A DNA stretch of 64,000 bases from Treponema_C sp050937815 (GCF_050937815.1 NZ_JACDIJ010000001.1:1-64000), one strand, 5' to 3'; counted from the stretch's first letter, positions 32,325 through 41,132 are shown. Notes: a model not told the origin generated them from the letters alone. Translations and numbers: made by a program.

Positions 32325-33523
32325 AATATCCTTTTTGTGCCGATTTTTTCGGCGGCCTCAAGCGATACGATGCGCACTTTTTTATCCGTTTCGAATACAT
32401 CTTCAAAAGTTTGCGTTTCGCCGCTCCAATCCTTTGAAAGCACGTCCAAAACCGTTTCGGCAATTCCCGTAAAGCTCAGCTTTTTTTCCAAAAAAAGAGA
32501 AACCGCAACTTCATTTGCCGCATTGTAAGCAATCGTATAGGACGCTCCGCGTTTTTGCGCTTTATAGGCAGCCCCCAAAAGCGGAAAGTCATCAAAACGC
32601 GCGGGGAAAAAACTCATTGTAACGCCTTCGGCGTTTCCGTCCGGATTGCCGAGTGCGGAAAACAAATCGAGTTTTTTAAGATTGTTTTCGATCATTTCAG
32701 GATAGGTAAGCGCGCTTATAATCGGCCGTTTCATATCGGGTTCGGATATTTGCGCATATAAGTCGCCGTCAACCGTTTCTATAAGGGAGTGGACGAGGCT
32801 TTGCGGGTGAACGGTAACCTTAACTTTTTCAGGCTCCATATCGAAAAGGCGGCATGCTTCGATAACTTCCAAGCCCTTATTAGCCAAGCTTGCGCTGTCT
32901 ATGCTGATTTTTTGCCCCATATTCCATGTCGGATGCTTTAAGGCGTCTTCAGGCTGCGCTTTTTCTATTTTATCGCGCGTCCATGTGCGAAAAGGCCCGC
33001 CTGAAGCGGTTAAAATCAACGAATCGATATGTTTTTTACCGAAACGTTCGATAAGCGCGAACAGTGCCGAATGTTCCGAATCGACGGGAATAAGGCGGCG
33101 GCCGTTTTTTTTTGCAAAATCTTCGATAAGATGGCCGGCCATTACAATTGTTTCTTTGTTCGCAAGGGCAAGATCGATACCGTTTTTTAAACATAAAACC
33201 GAAGGCATAAGGCCGGCAGCTCCGGCAATGCCGTTTACGGCGATATCCGCCCCGGATTTTTCTATCAGCTTTGCTATTTTTTCGTTTGATGCTGCCGCTG
33301 CGCTCAAATCCCGGTGTACAGCCGTATTGTCCGCTTCGGCTTCGGTTCCCGTAAGCGCCGTATTTTTACAGCCGAATTCGGCCGCCGCTTCTTTGAGTTT
33401 TTTTTCGTTTCGGTGAGCGCTTAAACCGCATACTTCAAAACGGTCGGGAAAAGAGCGTATAATATCAAGGGTGCTTGTACCGATAGAACCGGTACAGCCC
33501 AACACAAGAACCTTTTTTTTCAT
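32321..33523 (-). CDS. dxr: 1-deoxy-D-xylulose 5-phosphate reductoisomerase
   Basis: 400 residues. NADPH-binding KVLVLGCTGSIGTSTLDIIRSFPDRF, VDSEHSALFALIE in the metal/substrate region and LTASGGPFRTW are Dxr hallmarks. It makes MEP, the second step of the non-mevalonate isoprenoid route, and neighbours uppS and cdsA, which need isoprenoid or CTP-activated lipids. I chose the ATG at 33523 (MKKKVLVLG) over one three codons earlier. The 3' end overlaps rseP. Confidence 0.94.
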   Translation of the reverse strand: MKKKVLVLGCTGSIGTSTLDIIRSFPDRFEVCGLSAHRNEKKLKEAAAEFGCKNTALTGTEAEADNTAVHRDLSAAAASNEKIAKLIEKSGADIAVNGIAGAAGLMPSVLCLKNGIDLALANKETIVMAGHLIEDFAKKNGRRLIPVDSEHSALFALIERFGKKHIDSLILTASGGPFRTWTRDKIEKAQPEDALKHPTWNMGQKISIDSASLANKGLEVIEACRLFDMEPEKVKVTVHPQSLVHSLIETVDGDLYAQISEPDMKRPIISALTYPEMIENNLKKLDLFSALGNPDGNAEGVTMSFFPARFDDFPLLGAAYKAQKRGASYTIAYNAANEVAVSLFLEKKLSFTGIAETVLDVLSKDWSGETQTFEDVFETDKKVRIVSLEAAEKIGTKRIL

Positions 33524-33552
33524 AAAATGCACCGCTTACTCATAAACCGCCG

Positions 33553-34398
33553 TTATACAAAGAAAAAGTTTATAACGATAAAATAAACGGGTGCGGAAAA
33601 TAAAATGGAATCGATGGAATCCAAAAAACCTCCGCGGCCGGGAACAACCGCCCCCGAATCCTTACATTCGGCAGAGCGCTTTATAACCGATTCGGTTAAA
33701 TCTCCGGCTATTGCCGCTAAGGATACGCATAGGGCGGCGATAATCAATTCGACCGGTTTGTGTAAAAATACTTCGGGGAAAAAATAATATACGGCTAAAG
33801 CCGCCGCCGCCGAACCTGCAATGCCGCCTAAAAAACCTGCAATGCTTTTATTGGGACTTACGGCAATCAAGCCCCTGTTGCTTTTGCCGAACAGCATACC
33901 GAAAAACCACGCAACCGAATCGCATGCAAACACAAGCAAAAAAAACAAGGCGATAAACACTTGCGAATGCTGCAAAACCGTTAAGCGCGATATATACGTA
34001 AGCAAAAAGCCGATATAAACAATGGTAAAAGTTGAAGAACACAAACGCGAAATTGCATTTGCAAATGATTTTTTGTTTTCGGGAGAAAATATTTCATAGC
34101 TGTAGCTTGCCAAAAGCGAAACGATGAGCGCTAAAGAAATCCATGACGGCGAGCGGTCCAAAAGGCAGGTGAGGGCGGCGATAAAGGGAATAAAGGCGGC
34201 CGAAAATACCACCATAAATTTCGGCTGGCTGGGCAGTTTATGCTTTAATATACCGTGCAGTTCCATAGATGCGATAATTGCTCCGCCGACAATCGCACAA
34301 TGTAAAACAATATGGTGTGCAAAGGATATAACGGAAACGGAAACCACAAGCGGTACGCCGATAAAAAAAGTCAATAAACGTTGGGTGATTTTATTCAT
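33553..34398 (-). CDS. cdsA: Phosphatidate cytidylyltransferase
   Basis: 281 residues and about eight membrane helices. The C-terminal signature KRSAECKDSGAVVPGRGGFLDSIDSILFSAPV matches the CdsA motif (S-x-x-KR-x-x-x-KD-x-x-x-x-x-PGHGG-x-x-DR-x-D). It makes CDP-diacylglycerol from phosphatidate and CTP, the branch point of phospholipid synthesis. The ATG at 34398 overlaps the uppS stop (ATGA) and has AGGAGGA upstream; a much longer frame would lie inside uppS. Confidence 0.92.
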   Translation of the reverse strand: MNKITQRLLTFFIGVPLVVSVSVISFAHHIVLHCAIVGGAIIASMELHGILKHKLPSQPKFMVVFSAAFIPFIAALTCLLDRSPSWISLALIVSLLASYSYEIFSPENKKSFANAISRLCSSTFTIVYIGFLLTYISRLTVLQHSQVFIALFFLLVFACDSVAWFFGMLFGKSNRGLIAVSPNKSIAGFLGGIAGSAAAALAVYYFFPEVFLHKPVELIIAALCVSLAAIAGDLTESVIKRSAECKDSGAVVPGRGGFLDSIDSILFSAPVYFIVINFFFV

Positions 34399-35177
34399 GT
34401 TTCCTCCTCGGTATTTCCGCCGAAACGCCGGTGCCGTTTTTGAAAGGCGGCAACGGAAGTATAAAATTCTTCTTTTGTATAATCCGGCCAAAGCGTATCC
34501 GTAAAATCGAATTCCGCATAAGCCGCATGCCACAATAAAAAATTGCTTAAACGTTTTTCGCCGCCCGTTCTGATAATAAGATCGGCGTCCGGTAAAAAGG
34601 GAATATCAAAAAAACTGCCGATATGTTCGGCAGAGAGCACCGCTTCGGTGTCTTTTGCCCCCGGTTTTTCCGCGCCCGGTTTTTCCGCGCCCGATTTTTC
34701 CTCTGCCAAAGCAATCATTTTTTGTGCGGCTCTGATTATTTCATCGCGGGCGCCGTAATTAATTGCCAATACCAAATTCATACCGGTAAAATCGCGGCTT
34801 TCGTTTTCAACCGTTTCGATTTCGCGCACAACATCTGAAGGAAGGCCTTTTTTGTCGCCCAAATGTAAAACTCGTACCCGTTCGTTTTTATAAAATTCGA
34901 ATTCGGCGCGCAAGTGAGCTTTTAAAAGTCCCATTAAAAAAGAAACTTCTTCGGCTGTCCGCTTCCAGTTTTCGGTTGAAAACGTATACAGGGTTAAATA
35001 CCGCACACCGATTGCCGCAGCGGCTTTAATTATTTCGCGTGCGGTATTTACACCCTCTTTATGGCCGCCGCTTCGCACCATATTGCGTTTTTGCGCCCAG
35101 CGTCCGTTCCCGTCCATAATAATTCCTATATGAACGGGAACGGCGGCTTTATCGATTAACTGCGAAGCGTCCGACAT
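34395..35177 (-). CDS. uppS: Undecaprenyl-type isoprenyl transferase with a repeat insertion
   Basis: 260 residues. IGIIMDGNGRWAQKRNMVRSGGHKEGV and YLTLYTFSTENWKR at the start, with IRTGGEKRLSNFLLWHAAYAEF near the end, are the UppS motifs. It extends farnesyl diphosphate to the C55 carrier for peptidoglycan. A low-complexity insert at about 155-175 (EKSGAEKPGAEKPGAKD) lies in a surface region between conserved blocks. At the DNA level it is three copies of a 15-bp unit at 34660-34704. The core motifs are intact. It precedes cdsA and follows frr. Confidence 0.93.
   Translation of the reverse strand: MSDASQLIDKAAVPVHIGIIMDGNGRWAQKRNMVRSGGHKEGVNTAREIIKAAAAIGVRYLTLYTFSTENWKRTAEEVSFLMGLLKAHLRAEFEFYKNERVRVLHLGDKKGLPSDVVREIETVENESRDFTGMNLVLAINYGARDEIIRAAQKMIALAEEKSGAEKPGAEKPGAKDTEAVLSAEHIGSFFDIPFLPDADLIIRTGGEKRLSNFLLWHAAYAEFDFTDTLWPDYTKEEFYTSVAAFQKRHRRFGGNTEEET
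34660..34704 (-). repeat. 15-bp tandem repeat within uppS
   Basis: Two exact units (CCCGGTTTTTCCGCG) at 34660-34674 and 34675-34689, and a diverged third at 34690-34704. Being in frame, the array changes only the length of the loop. Slippage here would alter uppS without a frameshift. Confidence 0.85.
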
Positions 35178-35722
35178 CAGCCTTCCATTATTTCTTTTTC
35201 TTTGGCTTCAAGAATTTTGTTGATTTCGGTAATGAATTTGTCCGTTGATTTTTGCAAATCTTCTTCGGACGTCTTTAGTTCGTCTTCGGTAAGCTTTGCA
35301 TCCTTTTGCATTTTTTTCAACTCTTCATTACCGTCACGCCTGATATTACGGATGGCAACCCTGCTGTTTTCGGCGGTGGCCTTTGCCTGCTTTACCAATT
35401 CTTTACGCCGGTCGGCAGTCAGGGGCGGAATTGCTATGCGGATTATCTTTCCGTCGTTCGACGGATTTAATCCCAATTCCGATTTTTGTATCGCCTTTTC
35501 GATTTCACCGATTAATGATTTATCGAAGGGCTGAATAACTACCGAGCGGGCTTCCGGTATGGAAATTGTAGCTACTTGATTAAGCGGCGTGGGTTGACCG
35601 TAATAATCGACACGTACCTTATCGAAAAGCGAAGCCGATGCACGGCCGGTTCTTATTGCATTGAACTCGTCTTTGAGAGCGGCAATGCTTTTTTCCATTC
35701 TTTGCACACTTGCTTCATTCAT
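35177..35722 (-). CDS. frr: Ribosome recycling factor
   Basis: 181 residues, standard RRF length. VQRMEKSIAALKDEFNAIRTGRASASLFDKVRVDYYGQPTPLNQVATISIPEARSVVIQPFDKS and the long C-terminal helices are canonical. It splits post-termination ribosomes together with EF-G. I chose the ATG at 35722; a GTG four codons earlier overlaps the tsf stop. Confidence 0.94.
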   Translation of the reverse strand: MNEASVQRMEKSIAALKDEFNAIRTGRASASLFDKVRVDYYGQPTPLNQVATISIPEARSVVIQPFDKSLIGEIEKAIQKSELGLNPSNDGKIIRIAIPPLTADRRKELVKQAKATAENSRVAIRNIRRDGNEELKKMQKDAKLTEDELKTSEEDLQKSTDKFITEINKILEAKEKEIMEG

Positions 35723-35726
35723 ATTC

Positions 35727-36563
35727 TTATGCACCTAATTGAAAATTAACAACGGTTAAAAGATTCAATTTTGTATTTGTTTCTTTTCCGACTTGTTCCA
35801 TTTTTTTTGCAACGGAAACCTTATCGTCTTTTACAAACATTTGATCCATAAAACAGATTTCCGCTAAATGTTTGTTTAATTTTCCCTGCACAATGCCGGC
35901 TTTTACATTGTCCGGTTTATCCAATTCGGCGGTTTGTGCGGTAAAAATTTCTTTTTGCTCGTCTATATAGGCGGCATCTACATCTTCGCGTTTGATATAC
36001 CGGGGGGCAAAGGCGGCAATATGCAAACAACAATCGAATGCGAATTGTTTAATATCGGCATTATCCGCGGATGAAGCCGGATCGCAGCCGAATACCGTAA
36101 TAACGCCGGTTTTACCGTCGCTGTGAACATATGTGGCGGCGGCGGCTCCTGCAGGTACTTCTACAAGCTGTACACGGTTTACGTTCATGTTTTCGCGGAT
36201 TTTGGTCGCCAAATCAAGAAGCATGTTCGACAAAGTGTCGTTTACGCTTGTATAGCCTTTGGACAATATTTCGTTTACGATATTTTCGCCGACTGCCAAA
36301 AAATCGGCATTTTTTGCGACGAAGTCGGTTTCGCAGGTAAGTTCGGCAATGGCTATTTTTGACCCCTGAGCTTTGATAAAAACGCGACCTTCGCCTGTGG
36401 ATCTTCCCGAACGTTTTTCGACTGCAGCTAAGCCCTTTTCTTTTAAAAGTTTTGCCGCTGCATGTGCATCGCCGTTGCATTCCACAAGAGCGTTTTTACA
36501 TTCCATCATGCCCGCACCGGTTACATCGCGCAGGGCTTTGACATCTGCTGCTTTAATTTCCAT
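35727..36563 (-). CDS. tsf: Elongation factor Ts
   Basis: 278 residues. KALRDVTGAGMMECKNALVECNGDAHAAAKLLKEKGL is the N-terminal EF-Tu-contact region, and AELTCETDFVAKN follows. It exchanges GDP for GTP on EF-Tu. It starts 16 bases after the rpsB stop. Confidence 0.94.
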   Translation of the reverse strand: MEIKAADVKALRDVTGAGMMECKNALVECNGDAHAAAKLLKEKGLAAVEKRSGRSTGEGRVFIKAQGSKIAIAELTCETDFVAKNADFLAVGENIVNEILSKGYTSVNDTLSNMLLDLATKIRENMNVNRVQLVEVPAGAAAATYVHSDGKTGVITVFGCDPASSADNADIKQFAFDCCLHIAAFAPRYIKREDVDAAYIDEQKEIFTAQTAELDKPDNVKAGIVQGKLNKHLAEICFMDQMFVKDDKVSVAKKMEQVGKETNTKLNLLTVVNFQLGA

Positions 36564-36578
36564 GTATTTTCTCCGTGT

Positions 36579-37451
36579 TTATTCGTATAATTTATCTTCG
36601 TCCACGAGCGAATCGTCGCCTTCGTCTTCGAAATCCTTATCTTCTTCTTTCGGCTCGGTCGGAGTGTAATTACTGTAATCGATAATTTCTTCATCGTCCG
36701 TGCGGATTGAAGCCGTATCCGTAAGATCTTCTTCTTCATCCTGAAGATTTTCGATGATTTTAAGACCCGTTTCGTTGTCCGCTTCGATAACGGCATTTGC
36801 AATTACTTGAGTAAAGAGGGTAATCGCACGGATTGCGTCGTCGTTACCGGGGATGGGGTAGTCTATGCCTTCGGGGTTGCAGTTTGTGTCCACAACGGCA
36901 ACAATCGGAATGCCCATGCGGCATGCTTCGGCGACGGCTATTTGTTCTTTATGCGTGTCGATAATGAACAAAATACCGGGCAGCTCTTTCATTTCTTTAA
37001 TACCGCCGAGGTTTTTTTCCAATTTTGCTTTTTCTTTTTGAATGGCTGCAATTTCTTTTTTGGTGAGATTTTCAAACGTACCGTCAACTTCCATCTTTTC
37101 CAGTTTTTTTAACCGTAAAAGGGATTTTTTGATGGTACTGAAGTTTGTCAGCATGCCTCCGAGCCAACGGTTGTTTACATAAAACATACCGCAGCGTTCG
37201 GCTTCTTTTGCAATAGCCTGCTGTGCTTGTTTTTTTGTACCGACGAACAGGACCGATTTTCCTGCCGAGGTTACTTTGCGGACTGCTTCATACGCTTCTT
37301 TAATCGAAGCCATTGTTTTTTGCAGATCGATAATGTGGATGCCGTTTCTTTCCGCGAAGATATATTTCTTCATGCGGGGATCCCAACGCTTAACCTGGTG
37401 GCCGAAATGCACACCCGATTCAAGCAAACTCTTCATGGTTACTACTGCCAC
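36579..37451 (-). CDS. rpsB: Ribosomal protein S2 with an acidic C-terminal tail
   Basis: 290 residues, about 45 longer than most uS2 proteins. VAVVTMKSLLESGVHFGHQVKRWDPRMKKYIFAERNGIHIIDLQKT is the canonical N-terminus. The start is GTG at 37451 with AAGGAG upstream; the longer in-frame ATG lies in the ribosome-binding region. From about residue 235 the tail is mostly Asp and Glu (LQDEEEDLTDTAS, DFEDEGDDSLVDED). It opens the rpsB-tsf-frr-uppS-cdsA-dxr-rseP operon. Confidence 0.93.
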   Translation of the reverse strand: MAVVTMKSLLESGVHFGHQVKRWDPRMKKYIFAERNGIHIIDLQKTMASIKEAYEAVRKVTSAGKSVLFVGTKKQAQQAIAKEAERCGMFYVNNRWLGGMLTNFSTIKKSLLRLKKLEKMEVDGTFENLTKKEIAAIQKEKAKLEKNLGGIKEMKELPGILFIIDTHKEQIAVAEACRMGIPIVAVVDTNCNPEGIDYPIPGNDDAIRAITLFTQVIANAVIEADNETGLKIIENLQDEEEDLTDTASIRTDDEEIIDYSNYTPTEPKEEDKDFEDEGDDSLVDEDKLYE

Positions 37452-37599
37452 GAAATACTCCTTCATCGGAAAAGATTTTTTTTGCAGGACTCATTAAAGA
37501 TTCCGTTGCTTTTAATCTCTTCCCCAAACTCTGTTTCTCGTCACCGATAATTCGGTACGGAAGATTGCATGATTGCGTTATTCAACCGAATACGCACAA

Positions 37600-38232
37600 T
37601 CAGGGCATATTTATGCCGAAGCGGTAATTATGCTCTTTAAGTATCTCATAAAATTCAAAAATAGGCAAGCCCATAATGGAAGAGTACGAACCGTCCATAT
37701 GTTCGATAAACGTTCCGGCAAAACCTTGAATTTTATAAGCGCCTGCGGCATCCTGCCATTCGTTTAAATTAAGATATCTGTCTATTTCGGTTTCGCACAA
37801 TTTTGCAAAACGGACGCGGCTTATGCAAGTACGCGAAATTGTGGTTTGCGTTTCGCGGTTATATACCGCTATTCCCGAATATACCTTATGCGTTTTTCCT
37901 GAAAACGAGCGTAAAAAGGCGCGGGCTTCTTCTTTGTTTTTCGGTTTTCCGTATACATTATTTTTAAACACAATAAGGGTGTCCGCCGCGGCTATTAAAC
38001 GGGCGTCGGGGTACCGTGCGCAAGCCCCTTTTTTTTGTGCCAAAAAGCGTGCGCTGCTGAGCGCTTTTTGTACGGCAAAGTATTCGGCGGCATTTCGGGC
38101 GGCCGTTCCTTTCGGGAAAATTTCTTCAAAGGAGGGGGAAACGGTATAAAAGGGAATACCCAAATTTTTAAGAATGTGTTTACGCCGCGGCGAAACGGAG
38201 GCAAGAATAATTTTTTCCGCTTTTAAGTCCAT
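37600..38232 (-). CDS. maf: Maf-type nucleoside triphosphate pyrophosphatase
   Basis: 210 residues. ILASVSPRRKHILKNLGIPF, AADTLIVFKNNVYGKPKNKEEARAFLRSFSGKTHKVYSG and DAAGAYKIQGFAGTFIEHMDGSYSSIMGLPIFE are Maf signatures. These enzymes hydrolyse modified or canonical NTPs such as dTTP or UTP as housecleaning. The gene starts two bases after the stop of the membrane protein at 38235. Confidence 0.9.
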   Translation of the reverse strand: MDLKAEKIILASVSPRRKHILKNLGIPFYTVSPSFEEIFPKGTAARNAAEYFAVQKALSSARFLAQKKGACARYPDARLIAAADTLIVFKNNVYGKPKNKEEARAFLRSFSGKTHKVYSGIAVYNRETQTTISRTCISRVRFAKLCETEIDRYLNLNEWQDAAGAYKIQGFAGTFIEHMDGSYSSIMGLPIFEFYEILKEHNYRFGINMP

Positions 38233-38234
38233 GT

Positions 38235-39038
38235 TTATTTAAACCGTGAATTTATTTTTGCTTTTATATGCTCAATCGAAAGAATACGCTTTTTGTTTTG
38301 TATGGACGGAAATTTTTTGAAAAAGCGTTCGACTGCGGGATAGCGCTGAGAAAACGAATCGATTTTTTGCAAAATGCGCTCCGATATTTCTCCCTTACGC
38401 ATCCGGGAACGTTCTTTAACCGCGGCAAACATATCGGTAAGCGATTGTGATTTAAACCATGCTTCATTTTCATACCGCTCTTTTAGAGATTCCGCAAAAT
38501 CTTCCAAACGGGTAAGGTATTCGGTAAAGTTGACCAATTTATGAAGGGTAAGGGCCAAGTCGGCGGCAAATACGGCTAAAAGCCCCAACGCCGCATATTG
38601 GCGCACCCGCTGTGAAAGATTATCCACACATGCGGCTATATGCGGATGCACAAACATAACGGCTATGCTTCCGCCGGCTGCAAATAAAAGCAGGTTCCAT
38701 AAACACACACGCCCTTTTATATTGAATTTGCGCTGCGAATAATCCCACCACTTTGTGTTAAACAGGATTTCCAAAAGCCATCCGGTTATATATTCCAAAA
38801 TTCCGGTAATTAAAAATGCGGCAGGGTAGAGTATATACAAGTTGTTTTTAAAAGGCCGTAACAAACCTATAACGAGTAAGCCGCCGAATCCGTATACCGG
38901 ACACCACGGACCGTGTAAAAAACCGCGGTTTATAAATTTATGCGCAAGAGTACCGCAATAGATAACTTCGCATATCCAGCCGACGGTACTGTAAATAATA
39001 AAGAGTAAAAATAAGCGCGAAAAAGTAATCGTAAACAT
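38235..39038 (-). CDS. CmpB-like membrane protein (putative ABC transporter permease family)
   Basis: 267 residues with about five helices in the first 170 residues. STVGWICEVIYCGTLAHKFINRGFLHGPWCPVYGFGGLLVI and WWDYSQRKFNIKGRVCLWN are the signature of the CmpB-like family PF06541, which is annotated as a putative ABC permease but whose role is unproven. A basic cytoplasmic tail of about 90 residues follows. The start is remarkable: its ATG begins one base after the tRNA-Arg discriminator, and no ribosome-binding site is visible outside the tRNA. Confidence 0.75.
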   Translation of the reverse strand: MFTITFSRLFLLFIIYSTVGWICEVIYCGTLAHKFINRGFLHGPWCPVYGFGGLLVIGLLRPFKNNLYILYPAAFLITGILEYITGWLLEILFNTKWWDYSQRKFNIKGRVCLWNLLLFAAGGSIAVMFVHPHIAACVDNLSQRVRQYAALGLLAVFAADLALTLHKLVNFTEYLTRLEDFAESLKERYENEAWFKSQSLTDMFAAVKERSRMRKGEISERILQKIDSFSQRYPAVERFFKKFPSIQNKKRILSIEHIKAKINSRFK

Positions 39039-39039
39039 A

Positions 39040-39113
39040 CGAGTGATACAGGATTCGAACCTGCCACCTTCGCCTCCGGAGGGCGACGCTCTATCCGAAT
39101 GAGCTAATCACTC
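39040..39113 (-). tRNA. tRNA-Arg (anticodon CCG)
   Basis: A complete cloverleaf on the minus strand: acceptor GAGTGAT/ATCACTC, D stem GCTC/GAGC, anticodon stem TCGCC/GGCGA with loop CTCCGGA (anticodon CCG, reading CGG), T stem GCAGG/CCTGT with TTCGAAT, and discriminator G. The 3' CCA is not encoded. The coding start at 39038 follows one base after the discriminator. Confidence 0.95.
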
Positions 39114-39154
39114 AAGCGGGGTTGTGTTTTTTCTTTTTTTTGACTTTTAACAAC

Positions 39155-39193
39155 CCTTAAAAAGACGGGGCGGTTTTCGGTAAAATCCGCCCC
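39155..39193 (-). terminator. Rho-independent terminator of the HEAT-repeat gene
   Basis: On the minus strand: GGGGCGG-ATTTT, ACCG, AAAA-CCGCCCC, then GTCTTTTT. It follows the stop at 39208 by 14 bases and lies between that gene and tRNA-Arg. Confidence 0.8.
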
Positions 39194-39207
39194 TGCTTAA
39201 AGGCGTT

Positions 39208-39912
39208 TTAGTTGCGTAAAGAAAACAGTAATTCTTTTGCTTTTTGGCGCACGGGAATTACATAATTATAGTTCGTTGCAATGGCCGCAATCGTTTCGAC
39301 CAAGGCGCCGGAATTCTTTACGGTTGGAGCAAGTTTGCCGTATGCATCGAGTACCGAATAGGCAAGACTGTCCGTCGGATTTAAAATCGAAAAACGTTTA
39401 TGAATCATTGAAATTTGGTCTACAACTTCATCGTTTTCATTTACTCCGATATTGCCGAGCGCATAAATAGCCGCCGATAACACCATCGGCTCGTCTTCGT
39501 CTTTTATAAGACGCATAAGGGTATTTTTGCGCTCCTTTAACTGCTCTTCGGAAAGTCCGTCGGTTTGACCGAGCATAATGCATGCTTGGCGGCGTACTTC
39601 GGTATAATTATTCATTAACCGGCGGCCGGTACGCGATTGATTAAAAACACCCTCACCGGCCATGTTTTGCAGGGCGGTTTCGATTGCGGGAGAAGAACGT
39701 CCTTCATCAAGCGCCGTTTTTATGTATTGCAGCGTTAAAAGCTTTGTTTCATAATCGTCAACTTGACTCATTTCGCTTATGATCAAATCTTCATTGGTGC
39801 CGAAATATTCTTCTTCGACGGTAACTTCGGAACGGGTATTTCCCTGTGCCGACGCATGTAAGACTACAAAGCACAAGACAGCCGCACACAGCGCGACTTT
39901 GGATATTTTCAT
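39208..39912 (-). CDS. Exported HEAT-repeat-like protein
   Basis: 234 residues. Signal peptide at about 1-22 (VALCAAVLCFVVLHASAQG). The mature part is all helical with pairs such as YTEVRRQACIMLGQTDGLSEEQLKERKNTLMRLIKDEDEPMVLSAAIYALGNIGV, similar to HEAT/Armadillo repeats. It is probably a periplasmic binding or scaffold protein; I do not recognise the exact family. A terminator follows at 39155-39193. Confidence 0.7.
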   Translation of the reverse strand: MKISKVALCAAVLCFVVLHASAQGNTRSEVTVEEEYFGTNEDLIISEMSQVDDYETKLLTLQYIKTALDEGRSSPAIETALQNMAGEGVFNQSRTGRRLMNNYTEVRRQACIMLGQTDGLSEEQLKERKNTLMRLIKDEDEPMVLSAAIYALGNIGVNENDEVVDQISMIHKRFSILNPTDSLAYSVLDAYGKLAPTVKNSGALVETIAAIATNYNYVIPVRQKAKELLFSLRN

Positions 39913-40000
39913 GTAAATCCTCCTAATAATTCCCTTTACCTATTGTAAATACCGCCTTAAGTATACAGGTATTCGGGAAAAAAATCAATATTTGCCTTAC

Positions 40001-40567
40001 TTATAGTGTCGGCAGTTTTACGAGCCAGCGTCCGTCTATTTTTTCAAATTCGTAATAAATAATGTCTTTATTGTCCTGTACTTCTACCGCCTTTACTTCG
40101 GACGGCGCTATATACCGGATTTCGTTTACCTTACGGTCTATGCGCGAGGGGATAAAAACGTGTGTAAAATAATCGCCCAAGTTTCGCAGCGTTAAACCTT
40201 TTTTCGGCAGTTTTGTGGCAATAACCTGTAAATTGAATTTATTGTTCCAATATGAAATGGAACCGGGCGTAAGATAGCTGCGCCAAAGATTATAATCCCT
40301 ATTTTTCATACTTTTATCCAAGTCGGCTATAACGGTTAAAATTGCCGCTTTATCGCGCTGAAAATCGTCGTAACTTACTTTCGTACCGCTTAATGCGCTG
40401 ACCGAGCGCGAATATTCGGCATCTTCGGCGATTTCGATTTTTTGTACCGTTTCGGTACCTTTGCTCTTGGCAGCCGGCTGTACCGCCGTTTGTGCCGCTT
40501 TTTCGGTTGTTTTACAAGATACAAACAAAACGCCGAGTGCTACTAAAAAAATAAATTTTACTTTCAT
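40001..40567 (-). CDS. Lipoprotein of unknown function
   Basis: 188 residues. The signal sequence MKVKFIFLVALGVLFVSC ends in a good lipobox Cys at residue 18. A polar linker (about 20-55) is followed by a globular domain with DKSMKNRDYNLWRSYLTPGSISYWNN and YYEFEKIDGRWLVKLPTL, which resembles the NTF2-like fold of small ketosteroid-isomerase-type proteins. I chose the ATG at 40567 over a much longer frame, because the lipoprotein signal starts there. It is divergent from coaD, 53 bases away. Confidence 0.75.
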   Translation of the reverse strand: MKVKFIFLVALGVLFVSCKTTEKAAQTAVQPAAKSKGTETVQKIEIAEDAEYSRSVSALSGTKVSYDDFQRDKAAILTVIADLDKSMKNRDYNLWRSYLTPGSISYWNNKFNLQVIATKLPKKGLTLRNLGDYFTHVFIPSRIDRKVNEIRYIAPSEVKAVEVQDNKDIIYYEFEKIDGRWLVKLPTL

Positions 40568-40585
40568 GAGCTTAATATAATAGTA

Positions 40586-40614
40586 TTGTTGTAAATTGTC
40601 AAATATGTTATAGT
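40586..40614 (+). promoter_or_regulatory. coaD promoter placed directly on the start codon
   Basis: TTGTTG (40586-40591), 17-base spacer, TATAGT (40609-40614). Only six bases separate the -10 box from the ATG at 40621, so the transcript would begin at or beside the start codon. Confidence 0.55.
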
Positions 40615-40620
40615 TAAGCA

Positions 40621-41106
40621 ATGGTAAAAGCTTTGTTTCCGGGTTCTTTCGACCCGCCCACATACGGACATTTGAATATCCTTGAACGCGCACGCAATAT
40701 TTTCAGTGAAATAGATGTGGTGATTGCGGACAATCAAAATAAAAAATATCTGTTTTCCGAACAAGAACGTTTGCGTTTTATGCAGGATTTAACATCCGCT
40801 TGGGATAACGTGAGCGTACATGTGTGTCACAGCCTTGTCGTCGATTACGCACATAAAACCGGTGCCAAGGTTCTTATCCGCGGTATACGCAATACCGCCG
40901 ATTTTTCGTATGAATTCGATTTGTCGCTTTTGAATCGGGCTTTGAATGCGCATATCGAAACATTGTTTTTTCCGACGGACTCGCGTTTTTTTCTTTTAAA
41001 ATCAAGTGCAATAAAAGAGCTTGCCTCTTTCGGCGGAGATGTATCCGATATGGTTCCCGAGCAAGTGGAAAAAGCTTTAAAAGAAAAATTCGGTGCGCAC
41101 AAGTAA
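40621..41106 (+). CDS. coaD: Phosphopantetheine adenylyltransferase
   Basis: 161 residues. LFPGSFDPPTYGHLNILERA contains the TxGH motif of nucleotidyltransferases, and VLIRGIRNTADFSYEFDLSLLNRAL is the CoaD-specific segment. It makes dephospho-CoA from phosphopantetheine and ATP, the fourth step of CoA synthesis. There is no ribosome-binding site and the promoter ends six bases from the ATG, suggesting a leaderless mRNA. Confidence 0.95.
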   Translation: MVKALFPGSFDPPTYGHLNILERARNIFSEIDVVIADNQNKKYLFSEQERLRFMQDLTSAWDNVSVHVCHSLVVDYAHKTGAKVLIRGIRNTADFSYEFDLSLLNRALNAHIETLFFPTDSRFFLLKSSAIKELASFGGDVSDMVPEQVEKALKEKFGAHK

Positions 41107-41132
41107 AAATATCCGTAATCGCTGCATGCTGG

